From JAJVID01 sp963743425 (GTDB taxonomy: Bacteria; Acidobacteriota; Blastocatellia; RBC074), in contig CAVUPU010000003.1 of the NCBI GenBank assembly GCA_963743425.1, positions 186,001 to 250,000 of the forward strand: a stretch of 64,000 nucleotides of DNA, read 5' to 3'. The first letter of the stretch is position 1, and each line of letters opens with the position of its first letter. The notes under the pieces were generated by a model, which made no database searches, was not told where the DNA came from, and saw only the letters and a list, made by a program, of their open reading frames with translations. Below are positions 52,322-60,696 of this stretch, piece by piece. The position numbers and the translations under genes were made by a program.

Positions 52322-55300
52322 TCAATTCCAATCACCTTGAAGAATGAAGGCTCCCCAACGGTAAGGAATGGCGTTTGGCTCTGTTTTCCACATCGCAACC
52401 TGCGCCGCTCGAAGCGCGGCGGCGGGACGCATTCCATCCTTCAGCATCCGCTGGTAAAACAACTTCATCAGGTTGGCAGTGGCTTGATCGTTTACATTCC
52501 ACAGACTGGCCACCACGCGAGGCGCTCCGGCGTGCATAAATCCGCGCGTCAACCCGATCAATCCTTCACCGATGACCTCCTGTCCAAGCGCGGTCTGGCA
52601 ACCGCTTAACACGACGAGGTCGGCGTTGAGCTTCAGGTTGTAAATTTCGTGCAGCCGCAGAAAACCGTTGCGCGGCTGTCCCTGCTCATCCACCAGGGAA
52701 AAGACCAGGCCGGATAAAGCGGGAACTTTATTGTTGAGCAGGCCATGTGTAGCGAAATGCAGAATGCGATATTCGCCGAGTTTCCCGCTCAGCGCCAGCC
52801 GCCGATCAGCCGCGAAATCCAGTGCCTTTAATTGCTCGGAAGCAGGCAGCAATCCGACAATCGCTTCAGCCTCCTGACGGCTGAAATGCAACCTTCTGAA
52901 ACCTTCTACACCAGAGTCCGCCGCCGATCTTTCTACGTCACTGACAATTTTTGCCATCATTGCGGCGCTCCCTGCGTTCCCGCCCTGATCCGGCCCCGGA
53001 ACTGATTTGATCTTCGTTCGGGCGCTGATCCCCACTCGCGCATCCTCGCCGCTGAAGACCGGGTCAGCCAGAATGGCCAGTGCATGCGGGGCGGCGGAGC
53101 GCCCGGATCTTATCTGACGCAGCGTTGCCAGCACTGAAGCCGAGGGCAGTGTGACAATCTCATGATTAGCGATAAGCGGAACGTATGATTTCGGATTTCG
53201 GATTTCGGATTTCGGATTTGTTTTGTTTCCCCGTCCCCCTGTCTCCTTGTCTCCCTGTCTCCCTGTCTCCCGCTCTCCCACTCCCTCGCTCTCAGGCTCG
53301 GGCAATACGCCAAAGGGTATGTATTGCAGTATGCCGTCGCCGACAATCAGCAGGCGTTTATTGCCGAGTTTTCCCGCCACCGGGCCGAGGATCATCCGGC
53401 TCAATTCTCGAGAGGCCTGATCGAATTCGGCTTTCCGCCTGGTCTGCCGCGCATGCTTCTCTTTTAGCGTTTCACCATCAGGAGGCTGCTTGTGTGAAGC
53501 GAGCAGTTCCTGAACGCGCCGCGCGGCTTGATTGATTTGCTTCGTGTGAGGAAGCCGGTAACTGCTGATCGAATCCGTGGTGATCGACCATAAATAGCCG
53601 CGCGCCTGGCCCAGCATATACTCGAGCAGGATAGTTTCGTCGTCGAGCAATTGCCGCTGGATTTCGGAGAGGTCGAGGGGAGCAGACATCTTCAGCGCGG
53701 CATACTGAGGGTGGTTGGCGCGGATTTGCGCGTCGAGCAGTTGCTTCTGCCGGAGCAGTTCTTCTATCTCCTTTTCGATCTCCGCCAATTTCTCGGCCTG
53801 CTTGCGGTCGAGCGATTGCGCGCGGCGGTTTTCCGCTGATTCGAGTTTCAATTGAAGTTCTTTGAGCCGCGTCATATATCCGGCGTCAATCCCCTGGCTC
53901 AATTCGATTCTTGATTCGGACAGCAATTCGAGCAGCGTGCGGAGCCGGCAATGCTCGCTGGCCTGCAAGGCTAACACATCATGCCCAGCCGACGGATCCC
54001 CTTGATGAAGGTCCATAAGCGCGTGAACCTGCATTTTATAAACCCGCGTCATCCATGGCTGCGACAAGATGCGATGTTCCGGGCTGGAGATTTCCGTACG
54101 AGTCTTTTCCGCGATGGCGATAGCCTGATCAATCTCCTTTAGCGCCAATTCAGATTGATTCAGCATCAGATGCGCCTCAGCCTTACCGTTGAGCGCTCCA
54201 ACTTCCATTCTCATATCACGGCTCTCGCGGATGAGCGGCAGCGCGTGTTGATACCATTCCAGCGCCAGTTGAAACTCTTCCGGCGCTTGTTTGATCTGTC
54301 CCCGCCTGAGGTGGGATAGCGCCATGTTATTCAGGAGGCGGGCGTCTGTGCGCAGATATTTTCCATTCACTCTATCGCCGAGCGCCGCTTTGGATAACTC
54401 GATCGATTTATCCGGGTCGCCTTTGTCGATGTATAGAAGGCCCAGGTTGCAGAGCGTTCGTGATTCTTCGAAGCGGTTGCCGATCTCGCGCCAGTAGCGC
54501 AAAGCGCGCTCATAGCTAGCGAGCGCCTGGTCATAATCCAGCAGGAGCCAATACTGAATTCCAAGATTGTTGAGTGTCTGCGCCGCGCCGTAGCGGTTGC
54601 CTGTCTTTTCAGCAAGTTCGATTGATTGAGCGGAGTAGCTCAGCGCATTTTGCATATCAAATAGATAGGAGTAGGCCATCCCCATCAGATTGAGAGCAGT
54701 AGCTTCGCCGTATCGATTACTGGTTTCGCGCCACAGCGCGAGAGATTCCTGTAGCAAATTGATGGCCCGTTGTTGCTCATTAAGCCTGATGTGAAGCCAC
54801 GCCATACTGTTCAGCGTAAACGCGAGCTGACCTTTGTCGCCCGAAGCGCGCGCCAGCGGCAGCGTCTGTCGATGGGCGTCCAGCGCCAGATTCGCCTCGC
54901 CCAACTCTGTGTAAATGAGCGCGATGGGGGCCAGGGTTCGCGCCAGCTCGCGTCCGATGCCGAGCGATTGCCGGATGGCCAGCGCAGGCTGGTAATGTTC
55001 AAGCGCCTTTCGGTGTTCGCCGAGCTTGTGCCATCCCCAGCCGATGCCATTGAGCGCTCTGGCCTCATATAGCTGATCTCCCAGTTCGCGGGCTATCGGC
55101 AACGCCTGGGCGTAAAGCTCAATAAAGCGCCGAAATTTCTGTTGCCTTTCATTGACTGCTCCGAGATAAATCAGAGTCTTCATTTCATTGCGACGGGCGC
55201 CCAGCTCGCGCCATTGCTGCAACGCGGCCTCGTACATCGCAGCGGCCTGTGGCAGCGAATCCGCCTTTCCGCGCTGCAGCAATTGCGTCGCCTCTGAAAA

Positions 55301-55759
55301 CATCCTTTCGGCGTCCACGTATTGCAAGTCGCGAGGCGTAGACGCGCGCCAATCATCAACTCTGATTTTGTATCGCGCGCGCGCCGCTTTGGGATCAGCG
55401 GCGCTGACCTTCAGTTGGTAGGCTCCATCTGTTTCGGCTATCAGCGAGAGATGCTCAGGCTCGTGTTGTGGGTAATTGTTGACTTCCGCCGACGGCTGAC
55501 CATCCGGTTTGAGCAGGACCAGGACGGCGTCCACAGCGGGCTGTTCGACGACTATCCGCGCAAACTGACCGGCGACGAGCGGCAGCAGGTAAACGTGCTT
55601 TTCATCTCCACCGATCTCTCTTTCGATCACTGCTCCCAAAGTCAGAGTGGATTGAGGCTGGCGCCAAAGCGCGCCTGAAGGATCAGTATGCAAACAAACA
55701 ATAGAAAAACAAAATAGCAGCGCGAGCAGCGCCACTCGCCGGGGCCCCCTGTGGATCAT
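52322..55759 (-). CDS. Exported TPR-CHAT protein 2
   Basis: 1,145 aa, same architecture as CHAT1: signal peptide (LALLFCFSIVCLHTDPSGA), beta domain identical to CHAT1 through about residue 120, TPRs, coiled region and CHAT with FATHGLLNNK (about 1004) and VVLSGCQTALGQE (about 1049). The most divergent stretch is the linker (GERETGRQGDKETGGRGNKT, then KSEIRNPKS), from DNA microrepeats. Both catalytic residues are kept in both copies. Upstream is a collapsed third copy; both share the 42-bp spacer to the previous gene, giving a tandem unit of about 3.48 kb. Confidence 0.92.
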   Translation of the reverse strand: MIHRGPRRVALLALLFCFSIVCLHTDPSGALWRQPQSTLTLGAVIEREIGGDEKHVYLLPLVAGQFARIVVEQPAVDAVLVLLKPDGQPSAEVNNYPQHEPEHLSLIAETDGAYQLKVSAADPKAARARYKIRVDDWRASTPRDLQYVDAERMFSEATQLLQRGKADSLPQAAAMYEAALQQWRELGARRNEMKTLIYLGAVNERQQKFRRFIELYAQALPIARELGDQLYEARALNGIGWGWHKLGEHRKALEHYQPALAIRQSLGIGRELARTLAPIALIYTELGEANLALDAHRQTLPLARASGDKGQLAFTLNSMAWLHIRLNEQQRAINLLQESLALWRETSNRYGEATALNLMGMAYSYLFDMQNALSYSAQSIELAEKTGNRYGAAQTLNNLGIQYWLLLDYDQALASYERALRYWREIGNRFEESRTLCNLGLLYIDKGDPDKSIELSKAALGDRVNGKYLRTDARLLNNMALSHLRRGQIKQAPEEFQLALEWYQHALPLIRESRDMRMEVGALNGKAEAHLMLNQSELALKEIDQAIAIAEKTRTEISSPEHRILSQPWMTRVYKMQVHALMDLHQGDPSAGHDVLALQASEHCRLRTLLELLSESRIELSQGIDAGYMTRLKELQLKLESAENRRAQSLDRKQAEKLAEIEKEIEELLRQKQLLDAQIRANHPQYAALKMSAPLDLSEIQRQLLDDETILLEYMLGQARGYLWSITTDSISSYRLPHTKQINQAARRVQELLASHKQPPDGETLKEKHARQTRRKAEFDQASRELSRMILGPVAGKLGNKRLLIVGDGILQYIPFGVLPEPESEGVGERETGRQGDKETGGRGNKTNPKSEIRNPKSYVPLIANHEIVTLPSASVLATLRQIRSGRSAAPHALAILADPVFSGEDARVGISARTKIKSVPGPDQGGNAGSAAMMAKIVSDVERSAADSGVEGFRRLHFSRQEAEAIVGLLPASEQLKALDFAADRRLALSGKLGEYRILHFATHGLLNNKVPALSGLVFSLVDEQGQPRNGFLRLHEIYNLKLNADLVVLSGCQTALGQEVIGEGLIGLTRGFMHAGAPRVVASLWNVNDQATANLMKLFYQRMLKDGMRPAAALRAAQVAMWKTEPNAIPYRWGAFILQGDWN

Positions 55760-55800
55760 ATTTGTTCACCTCTTCAACGAAGATAATTTCAGATCTTCCG

Positions 55801-55941
55801 TCAATTCCAATCACCTTGAAGAATGAAGGCTCCCCAACGGTCTTGAGTGATTTGCTCCGGTGAGCTGAGACCGCCGGTCGCGGCTCTATCAGGACAGACG
55901 AACAAGAGCAGCGCGCTAAACAGCGCAACAGGGCGCATCAT
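55801..55941 (-). CDS. 46-aa ORF: signal peptide fused to the last CHAT residues (collapsed third copy)
   Basis: Starts ATG 55941 with AGAGGAGGC upstream. Product: MMRPVALFSALLLFVCPDRA, then ATGGLSSPEQITQD and RWGAFILQGDWN, stop. The final 12 residues are exactly the C-terminus of CHAT2, at nucleotide level too, while the first 34 form a different signal peptide. It is in frame and has a good ribosome site, so it is probably translated and exported. Best read as a CHAT gene that lost over 3 kb. It sits between the anti-sigma-like gene and CHAT2. Confidence 0.72.
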   Translation of the reverse strand: MMRPVALFSALLLFVCPDRAATGGLSSPEQITQDRWGAFILQGDWN

Positions 55942-56007
55942 CTTTACGAATGCCTCCTCTGGAAACAGATATTTTTAGATAAACGTCCAGGCTTGACTGA
56001 TATTCGT

Positions 56008-57072
56008 TTATTTCAGGATGGCTCCACCGGATATCGAAGCAATGAAGTAATAATACCCGGCCACCTCGCTCTTTCTCTCGTCCGTCAATCCGTGAAGGGT
56101 CAATTCGTATTCGCCCGCTTGCAAGGCGAGCGTCGGTATCATCAAGGTGATGAACCGCCCCCAATCGGCCCGTTGCGCAGTAAGCCCTCCTCGAACCAAT
56201 ACCTGAGTGTTGTTGGTGGTGTTGAGTTCGACACGATAGCTACGATGGTTGATCGAAGGATCAAGCTCGAGGTGTAATTTGACCCAGCTCACTCCCATCG
56301 GAATGCGCAGTCTGCGTGGATCTCCTGAATTTGAATTGCGATCGATCCCGCTGGCCAGAGCCAGTTCGACAAAATCGCCCTTGGGGATCGGAGGCGCCGA
56401 TGATTGAGGCCGAAGCTCCCACAGCTTCTGTTGCATTTGGGCGTTGCGCAATCGCTCGGCGTCGAGTCGTTTGTTTTCATTTTCGAGCTGTGAAATTAAT
56501 TGTTGTCCTTCATCACGATGCGCGGCAAGTTGCTCCTGCAGGTTCTTTTCGTTCTGCCGCGCCAGGTCACGTTCGGCGTTGAGTTGCGCAATCTGCCGGC
56601 GTGATAAATTCCCCTCTCGCAACAGCCACAATCCGCCGAGCAGAAGGATCAATGCCGCAGCCGCCATGCCGTATTGCAATACGAGCGCATTCGTGAAGAG
56701 GCGGGCGCGCAGCTTTTTCCACAGGCTTTCTCGCGGGTCGGCGATCAATGGCGCCGCCTCGCGCTCTTCGGACTCTACGCGGTCTTCGGACGCTATTTGA
56801 TTGAGCTGCGCGTGAAGCTTGCGCGCGCGCGCAACCTGCTGGCGGCCCTGCGGCGAAGCCAGCGCGCGGCGCTCGAAGCTTCGGCGTTCGGCCGCGGGCA
56901 TCTCCCCGCGAGCGTAATCGTCAATCAACTCGCATTCCAGCGCGCGCAATTGTTTAAGATATTCAGCGTCGCGAAGAAAACGATCTTCCACCTCGACGCA
57001 TTCCTCTTCGGTCGCCGCGCCCAGCAGGTAGCGATTCATCAATTGTTCTGCTTTTGCGATCCGTGTCGTCAT
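56008..57072 (-). CDS. Anti-sigma-factor-like single-pass membrane protein
   Basis: 354 aa. Cytoplasmic N-terminal helical domain (about 1-95) with RALECELIDDYARGEMPAAE, which matches the sigma-binding domain of Acidobacteria anti-sigma-like proteins but lacks the HxxxCxxC zinc motif. One membrane helix (GMAAAALILLLGGLWLL, about 135-155), a coiled coil (about 160-215), and a C-terminal beta domain (about 230-350). It lies 63 bp after the ECF sigma gene. Expected role: bind and hold the sigma factor until a signal is sensed outside. Confidence 0.85.
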   Translation of the reverse strand: MTTRIAKAEQLMNRYLLGAATEEECVEVEDRFLRDAEYLKQLRALECELIDDYARGEMPAAERRSFERRALASPQGRQQVARARKLHAQLNQIASEDRVESEEREAAPLIADPRESLWKKLRARLFTNALVLQYGMAAAALILLLGGLWLLREGNLSRRQIAQLNAERDLARQNEKNLQEQLAAHRDEGQQLISQLENENKRLDAERLRNAQMQQKLWELRPQSSAPPIPKGDFVELALASGIDRNSNSGDPRRLRIPMGVSWVKLHLELDPSINHRSYRVELNTTNNTQVLVRGGLTAQRADWGRFITLMIPTLALQAGEYELTLHGLTDERKSEVAGYYYFIASISGGAILK

Positions 57073-57135
57073 ATTTCGAGGGGATGAGCGCGGTCGCTGC
57101 CGGAGATGGCATCGCCCGCGCGAATTGGATTATTG

Positions 57136-57726
57136 TCAAGCTCGCTCCATACACCTTTCGATGCAGCCTTGCAGCCGCTGCCTCAGATCGAAGGCGCGGT
57201 AGCGAAGCGCATTGAGCGTGATGCGCAGACTTTCAGCGAGCCGTTTACGGTTCACGATCTTGGCGCTCTTTTCACCCTGGTAATACAGCACGATCAACTG
57301 GCGGCTCTCTTCGGGCAGCCGGTTCAGACAGCGACGCAGGCAGAGGACGCTATTTTCATCATCGTCCTGTCGTTCCGGCTGCGCGGCGAGAGGGGGCAGT
57401 TCGTCAATTCCGATCTGTTCGCGCTCCTGTTTCTTGAAAATCTCCAGCAACAACCGCCGGGCCACGCCGTGCGCATAAGCGATGATGTCGCGAACCTCTT
57501 CGCCCTCGTCAATCTTGCGGATCACGCGATTGATGGCTTCATCGGCCTCAGCTTCCGGGTCGCGGCAGCCGCGCCAAATAAACAATTGAACCAGGTTCCG
57601 GCGCAGCGTCTCGTAGTTTTCTCCCGCGCGATCGCGGTCGAGGTCGAGCAGAGAGAGAAATTGATCGAAAGCCTCCTGCGTCAGTCTCCACTTGCGCCGC
57701 TGCGGATCATCCTCCTGCCGAGGCAT
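57136..57726 (-). CDS. ECF-type RNA polymerase sigma factor
   Basis: 196 aa from ATG 57726; a TTG at 57804 would add 26 residues. Region 2 is around YETLRRNLVQLFIWRGCRDP and DEAINRVIRKID (about 30-85). Region 4 is around CLRRCLNRLPEESRQLIVLY ... AESLRITLNALRYRAFDLRQ (about 125-190), a helix-turn-helix. This is the Acidobacteria-type ECF that precedes TPR-CHAT operons. Motif A lies 132 bp before the ATG, consistent with autoregulation. First gene of the sigma/anti-sigma/CHAT set. Confidence 0.88.
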   Translation of the reverse strand: MPRQEDDPQRRKWRLTQEAFDQFLSLLDLDRDRAGENYETLRRNLVQLFIWRGCRDPEAEADEAINRVIRKIDEGEEVRDIIAYAHGVARRLLLEIFKKQEREQIGIDELPPLAAQPERQDDDENSVLCLRRCLNRLPEESRQLIVLYYQGEKSAKIVNRKRLAESLRITLNALRYRAFDLRQRLQGCIERCMERA

Positions 57727-57857
57727 CTCCAGCAAATCATTCGGAAGTATTGTGTTTTCAACGTCTTTCGATCCCTTCACAGCCTTTTCCAATCGAGCCT
57801 GCAATTGTCGGGGCGCCTGATCAATCCGTCGGAGACACTTGCCCAGCCATTTTCATG

Positions 57858-57882
57858 TGGCGGACGGATTTGAAATGTTTGG
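57858..57882 (-). promoter_or_regulatory. Motif A: candidate ECF-sigma promoter of the sigma/CHAT operon
   Basis: CCAAA-N14-CCGCCA on the minus strand, preceded by GAAAAAATTT. Same spacing as motifs B and C. It lies 132 bp ahead of the sigma-factor ATG. Confidence 0.55.
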
Positions 57883-58020
57883 AAATTTTTTCGGCGTAGG
57901 GATCTTAGCTGATCAATTCCTGACGCCAGGATTTACTGAGCCATAGTCGCTATTTCGATTACCTTGCTGCGGAGCGGCTTTTGAGACTAGCCCGGCGTTT
58001 ATAGTCTTTGAGAAAAAGAA

Positions 58021-58123
58021 AAATAAATGCAACAACGTAGGGGCGGGTTTTCCCTGCCCGGGGCCGTGATTGAGGCGATTGGGCGGGGAAAACCCGCCCC
58101 TACGTTGTTGTTGCGCTATTTAT
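58021..58123. repeat. Long palindrome, family 1 copy B (GTAGGGGCGGGTTTTCCC)
   Basis: Arms of about 40 bp (AAATAAATGCAACAACGTAG and GGGCGGGTTTTCCCTGCCC with complement) around GGGGCCGTGATTGAGGCGATT. It has the same arms as the 40-bp tandem array at 17,674-17,907, but only one unit. The 57,883-58,170 gap holds no ORF. Confidence 0.9.
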
Positions 58124-58170
58124 TCAAAGACCATCAACGCCGGCAACAGCTCTCCCCATAATTCAGAAGT

Positions 58171-59172
58171 TCATTTCAACGCCTGCTCAATCGCTTGCGT
58201 CACCTTTTCGCCTTCGGGCTTCTCTTTGGTTTCAAAGCGGGCGACGACCTTGCCATTGCGGTCGACCAGGAATTTATTGAAATTCCAGGTGATGTCGCCG
58301 CCGAATTCGGGATTAGTCTCCTTGCTGGTGAGGAATTGGTAGAGCGGATGAATGTCGGCGCCTTTGACCGAGATTTTGGCGAACATCGGGAAGCTGACGT
58401 TGTATTTCAGCGTGCAGAATTGCTTGATCTCTTCGTTCGTTCCAGGCTCCTGGCCCAGGAAGTTATTCGCCGGGAAGCCTATCACGACCAGGCCCTGGTC
58501 GCGGTATTTGGCGTAGATCGCCTGCAATCCCTCGTACTGAGGCGTGTATCCGCACTTGCTCGCCACGTTGACCAGCAGCAGAGCCTTTCCGCGATAGTCG
58601 CTCAGCTTCGTCTCCTTGCCGTCAATGTTTTTCAGGGTGTAATCAAGAACCGATTTTTCAGCCATGCCGTTTGCTCCCGCTGAATTGGCGATGTTCGGAT
58701 CGCCCTTATAGACGTACATACGCAGCCAGAGTTTGAGTGACGCCTGCGCCGTGTCGTTCGAGATGATATCCGCGGAGCGTTCGCTCCTGCCTTTCATCCC
58801 GGCGGTCTTGACCGCGAGCCTGACCTTGCCCTCTTCTCCGGGCGCGAGCTTTCTGGGGAAGTCGCTCGCCGTGCATCCGCAGGCCGGCGAGACGTTGTGA
58901 ATGATCAGTTCGGCGGCGCCTTCATTCTTTATCTTGAAGGTGTGGCTCACTTCTTCGCCCTCTATGACTCTACCGAAGTTGTGTTCGGGCGCCTCCACCG
59001 AGATCTTTGGAGCGGCGGGTTTGGTCTTTCCATCTTGCGCGCCATCTTGCGTGGTGGCCTGCGCTAAGGCGGAGAAGGGAAGCGCGATGATCAGCGATAG
59101 CAGCGAGATTAAGGTGGTGAATCTCCAATCGGTTTTTTCATTCAAATAGTCGTTAGCAATAGCGTTTTCCAT
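58171..59172 (-). CDS. DUF1573-glutathione peroxidase fusion, exported
   Basis: 333 aa. Hydrophobic N-terminal segment (FTTLISLLSLIIALPFSALA) consistent with export. DUF1573/ASPM-like beta domain (about 50-145: HNFGRVIEGEEVSHTFKIKN, with CGC in SPACGCTASD). Then a glutathione-peroxidase-like domain (about 170-333): active Cys in VASKCGYTPQ (about 208), Gln in FLGQEPGTNE, Trp/Asn in WNFNKFLVDRNG. The thiol tetrad is complete, so it should reduce peroxides, probably with thioredoxin. The two-domain fusion is unusual. Confidence 0.87.
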   Translation of the reverse strand: MENAIANDYLNEKTDWRFTTLISLLSLIIALPFSALAQATTQDGAQDGKTKPAAPKISVEAPEHNFGRVIEGEEVSHTFKIKNEGAAELIIHNVSPACGCTASDFPRKLAPGEEGKVRLAVKTAGMKGRSERSADIISNDTAQASLKLWLRMYVYKGDPNIANSAGANGMAEKSVLDYTLKNIDGKETKLSDYRGKALLLVNVASKCGYTPQYEGLQAIYAKYRDQGLVVIGFPANNFLGQEPGTNEEIKQFCTLKYNVSFPMFAKISVKGADIHPLYQFLTSKETNPEFGGDITWNFNKFLVDRNGKVVARFETKEKPEGEKVTQAIEQALK

Positions 59173-59342
59173 AAGAGTCTCCGGAAGTTCTTTTTGTGTT
59201 TGGAGCGGCGCGTGGCCGCCTGGGTCAGGTTTAGTTGCTCAACCAGGGTTAGAATAATTCCGAGGCGCCCGACAGGTCAACAAATCGCCGATGGTTAGCT
59301 ATTGTGCGACGGCTGTCGCAGAGTGTAATTTATCGCCATCTG

Positions 59343-59429
59343 CCTGGGTACGCATCGCTTCCAGCCTGCGAGGTTCCATCACTCATACATTGATCGGAGC
59401 CTGCAGGCTGGAAACGATGCGTACCCAGG
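59343..59429. repeat. Long palindrome, family 2 copy B
   Basis: Arms CCTGGGTACGCATCGCTTCC and complement (GGAAACGATGCGTACCCAGG, one mismatch), with CAGCCTGC/GCAGGCTG inside. Same family as 16159-16267. It lies 20 bp before the rfbB ribosome site. Confidence 0.88.
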
Positions 59430-59451
59430 AATTTTCTGGGGAGATTCATGC

Positions 59452-60540
59452 TTGATTGACACAATGCTCATTACGGGCGGCGCCGGCTTCATAGGCGCAA
59501 ACTTCGCCCGCCACTTTCTGGCGCGCTCAGACGCCCGGCTCGTCATCATTGATAAGCTAACATACGCCGGAAACCTGGCGAACATCGACGACATTGTGCG
59601 CGATCCGCGCGTCCGCTTCGTCAACGCCGACATCGCCGACAAGGACGCGATGATCTCGATCTTCAACGAGAGTCAACCGGCGTCAGTGGTCAATTTCGCC
59701 GCTGAGAGTCATGTCGACCGCTCGATCGACGATCCTTCGCCGTTCATCGAAACCAACGTCGTGGGCGTGTTCACGCTGCTCGAAGTTTCGCGCGGATACC
59801 TGGCGAAGTCGAGCGAGAGCGCGAGGCGGGCTTTTCGCTTCCTGCACGTTTCGACCGACGAGGTTTACGGCTCGCTAGGAGAGACGGGATTGTTTTCCGA
59901 AACGACGCCGTATTCGCCCAATTCGCCTTATGCGGCGTCGAAGGCTTCGGCGGATCATCTGGTTCGCGCGTGGCATGAGACCTACCGATTGCCGGCGATC
60001 ATCACGAACTGCTCGAACAACTATGGGCCATACCAGTTTCCCGAAAAGCTCATTCCGCTGACGCTGCTCAACGCGCTCGAAGGCAAGCCGCTGCCGATAT
60101 ACGGCGACGGCGGCAATGTGCGCGACTGGCTCTACGTCGAAGACCATTGCGCCGGGATTCTATTGGCGCTGCGATATGGCAAGCCGGGAGAAAAGTACAA
60201 CATCGGCGGAGGCAATGAACAGACCAATTTGCAGATTGTTGATCGGCTTTGCGCGGAGATCGAGAAGGTCTTACCCGCCGCTGACAACGAGGCTATGAAG
60301 CGGCGGGGAAAGGCGAGCTATCGCGAGTTGAAGACGTATGTGCCCGACCGTCCGGGGCACGACCGTCGCTATGCAATTGACGCGACGAAGATTCGCTCGG
60401 AGCTTGGGTGGAGGCCGGATTACGATTTCGAATCGGGGCTGGCTAAGACCGTGCGCTGGTATTTCGATAATCACAAGTGGTGTGAGACTGTGTTGGCGGG
60501 GAAGTACCAGCGCGAGCGGCTGGGGTTGTGCGCTGATTGA
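59452..60540 (+). CDS. rfbB: dTDP-glucose 4,6-dehydratase
   Basis: 362 aa from TTG 59452 (GGGGAG eight bases upstream); ATG 59464 is the alternative. Extended SDR: NAD-binding GGAGFIGANF, substrate loop HVDRSIDDP, catalytic STDEVYGSL (Thr-Asp-Glu) and YAASKASADH (Tyr-x3-Lys). Converts dTDP-glucose to dTDP-4-keto-6-deoxyglucose, the second step of dTDP-L-rhamnose synthesis. First gene of the rfbB-A-C-D set; a family 3 palindrome separates it from rfbA. Confidence 0.95.
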   Translation: MIDTMLITGGAGFIGANFARHFLARSDARLVIIDKLTYAGNLANIDDIVRDPRVRFVNADIADKDAMISIFNESQPASVVNFAAESHVDRSIDDPSPFIETNVVGVFTLLEVSRGYLAKSSESARRAFRFLHVSTDEVYGSLGETGLFSETTPYSPNSPYAASKASADHLVRAWHETYRLPAIITNCSNNYGPYQFPEKLIPLTLLNALEGKPLPIYGDGGNVRDWLYVEDHCAGILLALRYGKPGEKYNIGGGNEQTNLQIVDRLCAEIEKVLPAADNEAMKRRGKASYRELKTYVPDRPGHDRRYAIDATKIRSELGWRPDYDFESGLAKTVRWYFDNHKWCETVLAGKYQRERLGLCAD

Positions 60541-60573
60541 AAAGGCGCATGCAGTCTGTAGGCAGTTAGGCAG

Positions 60574-60672
60574 ATTTTCCATATTCCATATTACATTTGT
60601 CATTTGTCATCGCAGGGGAGTCTCAATTCCGACAATGACAAATGAAAAATGGAATATGGAAAATGGAAAATG
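60574..60672. repeat. Long palindrome, family 3 copy B
   Basis: Arms ATTTTCCATATTCC, ATATTACATTTGTCATTTG and complement (ATGACAAATGAAAAATGG, AATATGGAAAAT). Related to 6801-6913. It lies inside the rfb operon, between rfbB and rfbA, where a terminator would reduce expression of the later genes. Confidence 0.88.
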
Positions 60673-60696
60673 AAACACGATTCTGGAGATTGTTGA

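Noticed and set aside
55683..55928. 81-aa minus-strand ORF spanning the CHAT2 start
   Set aside because: It is out of frame with the real 46-aa remnant and CHAT2, and only reads the tail of the duplicated sequence in the wrong phase.
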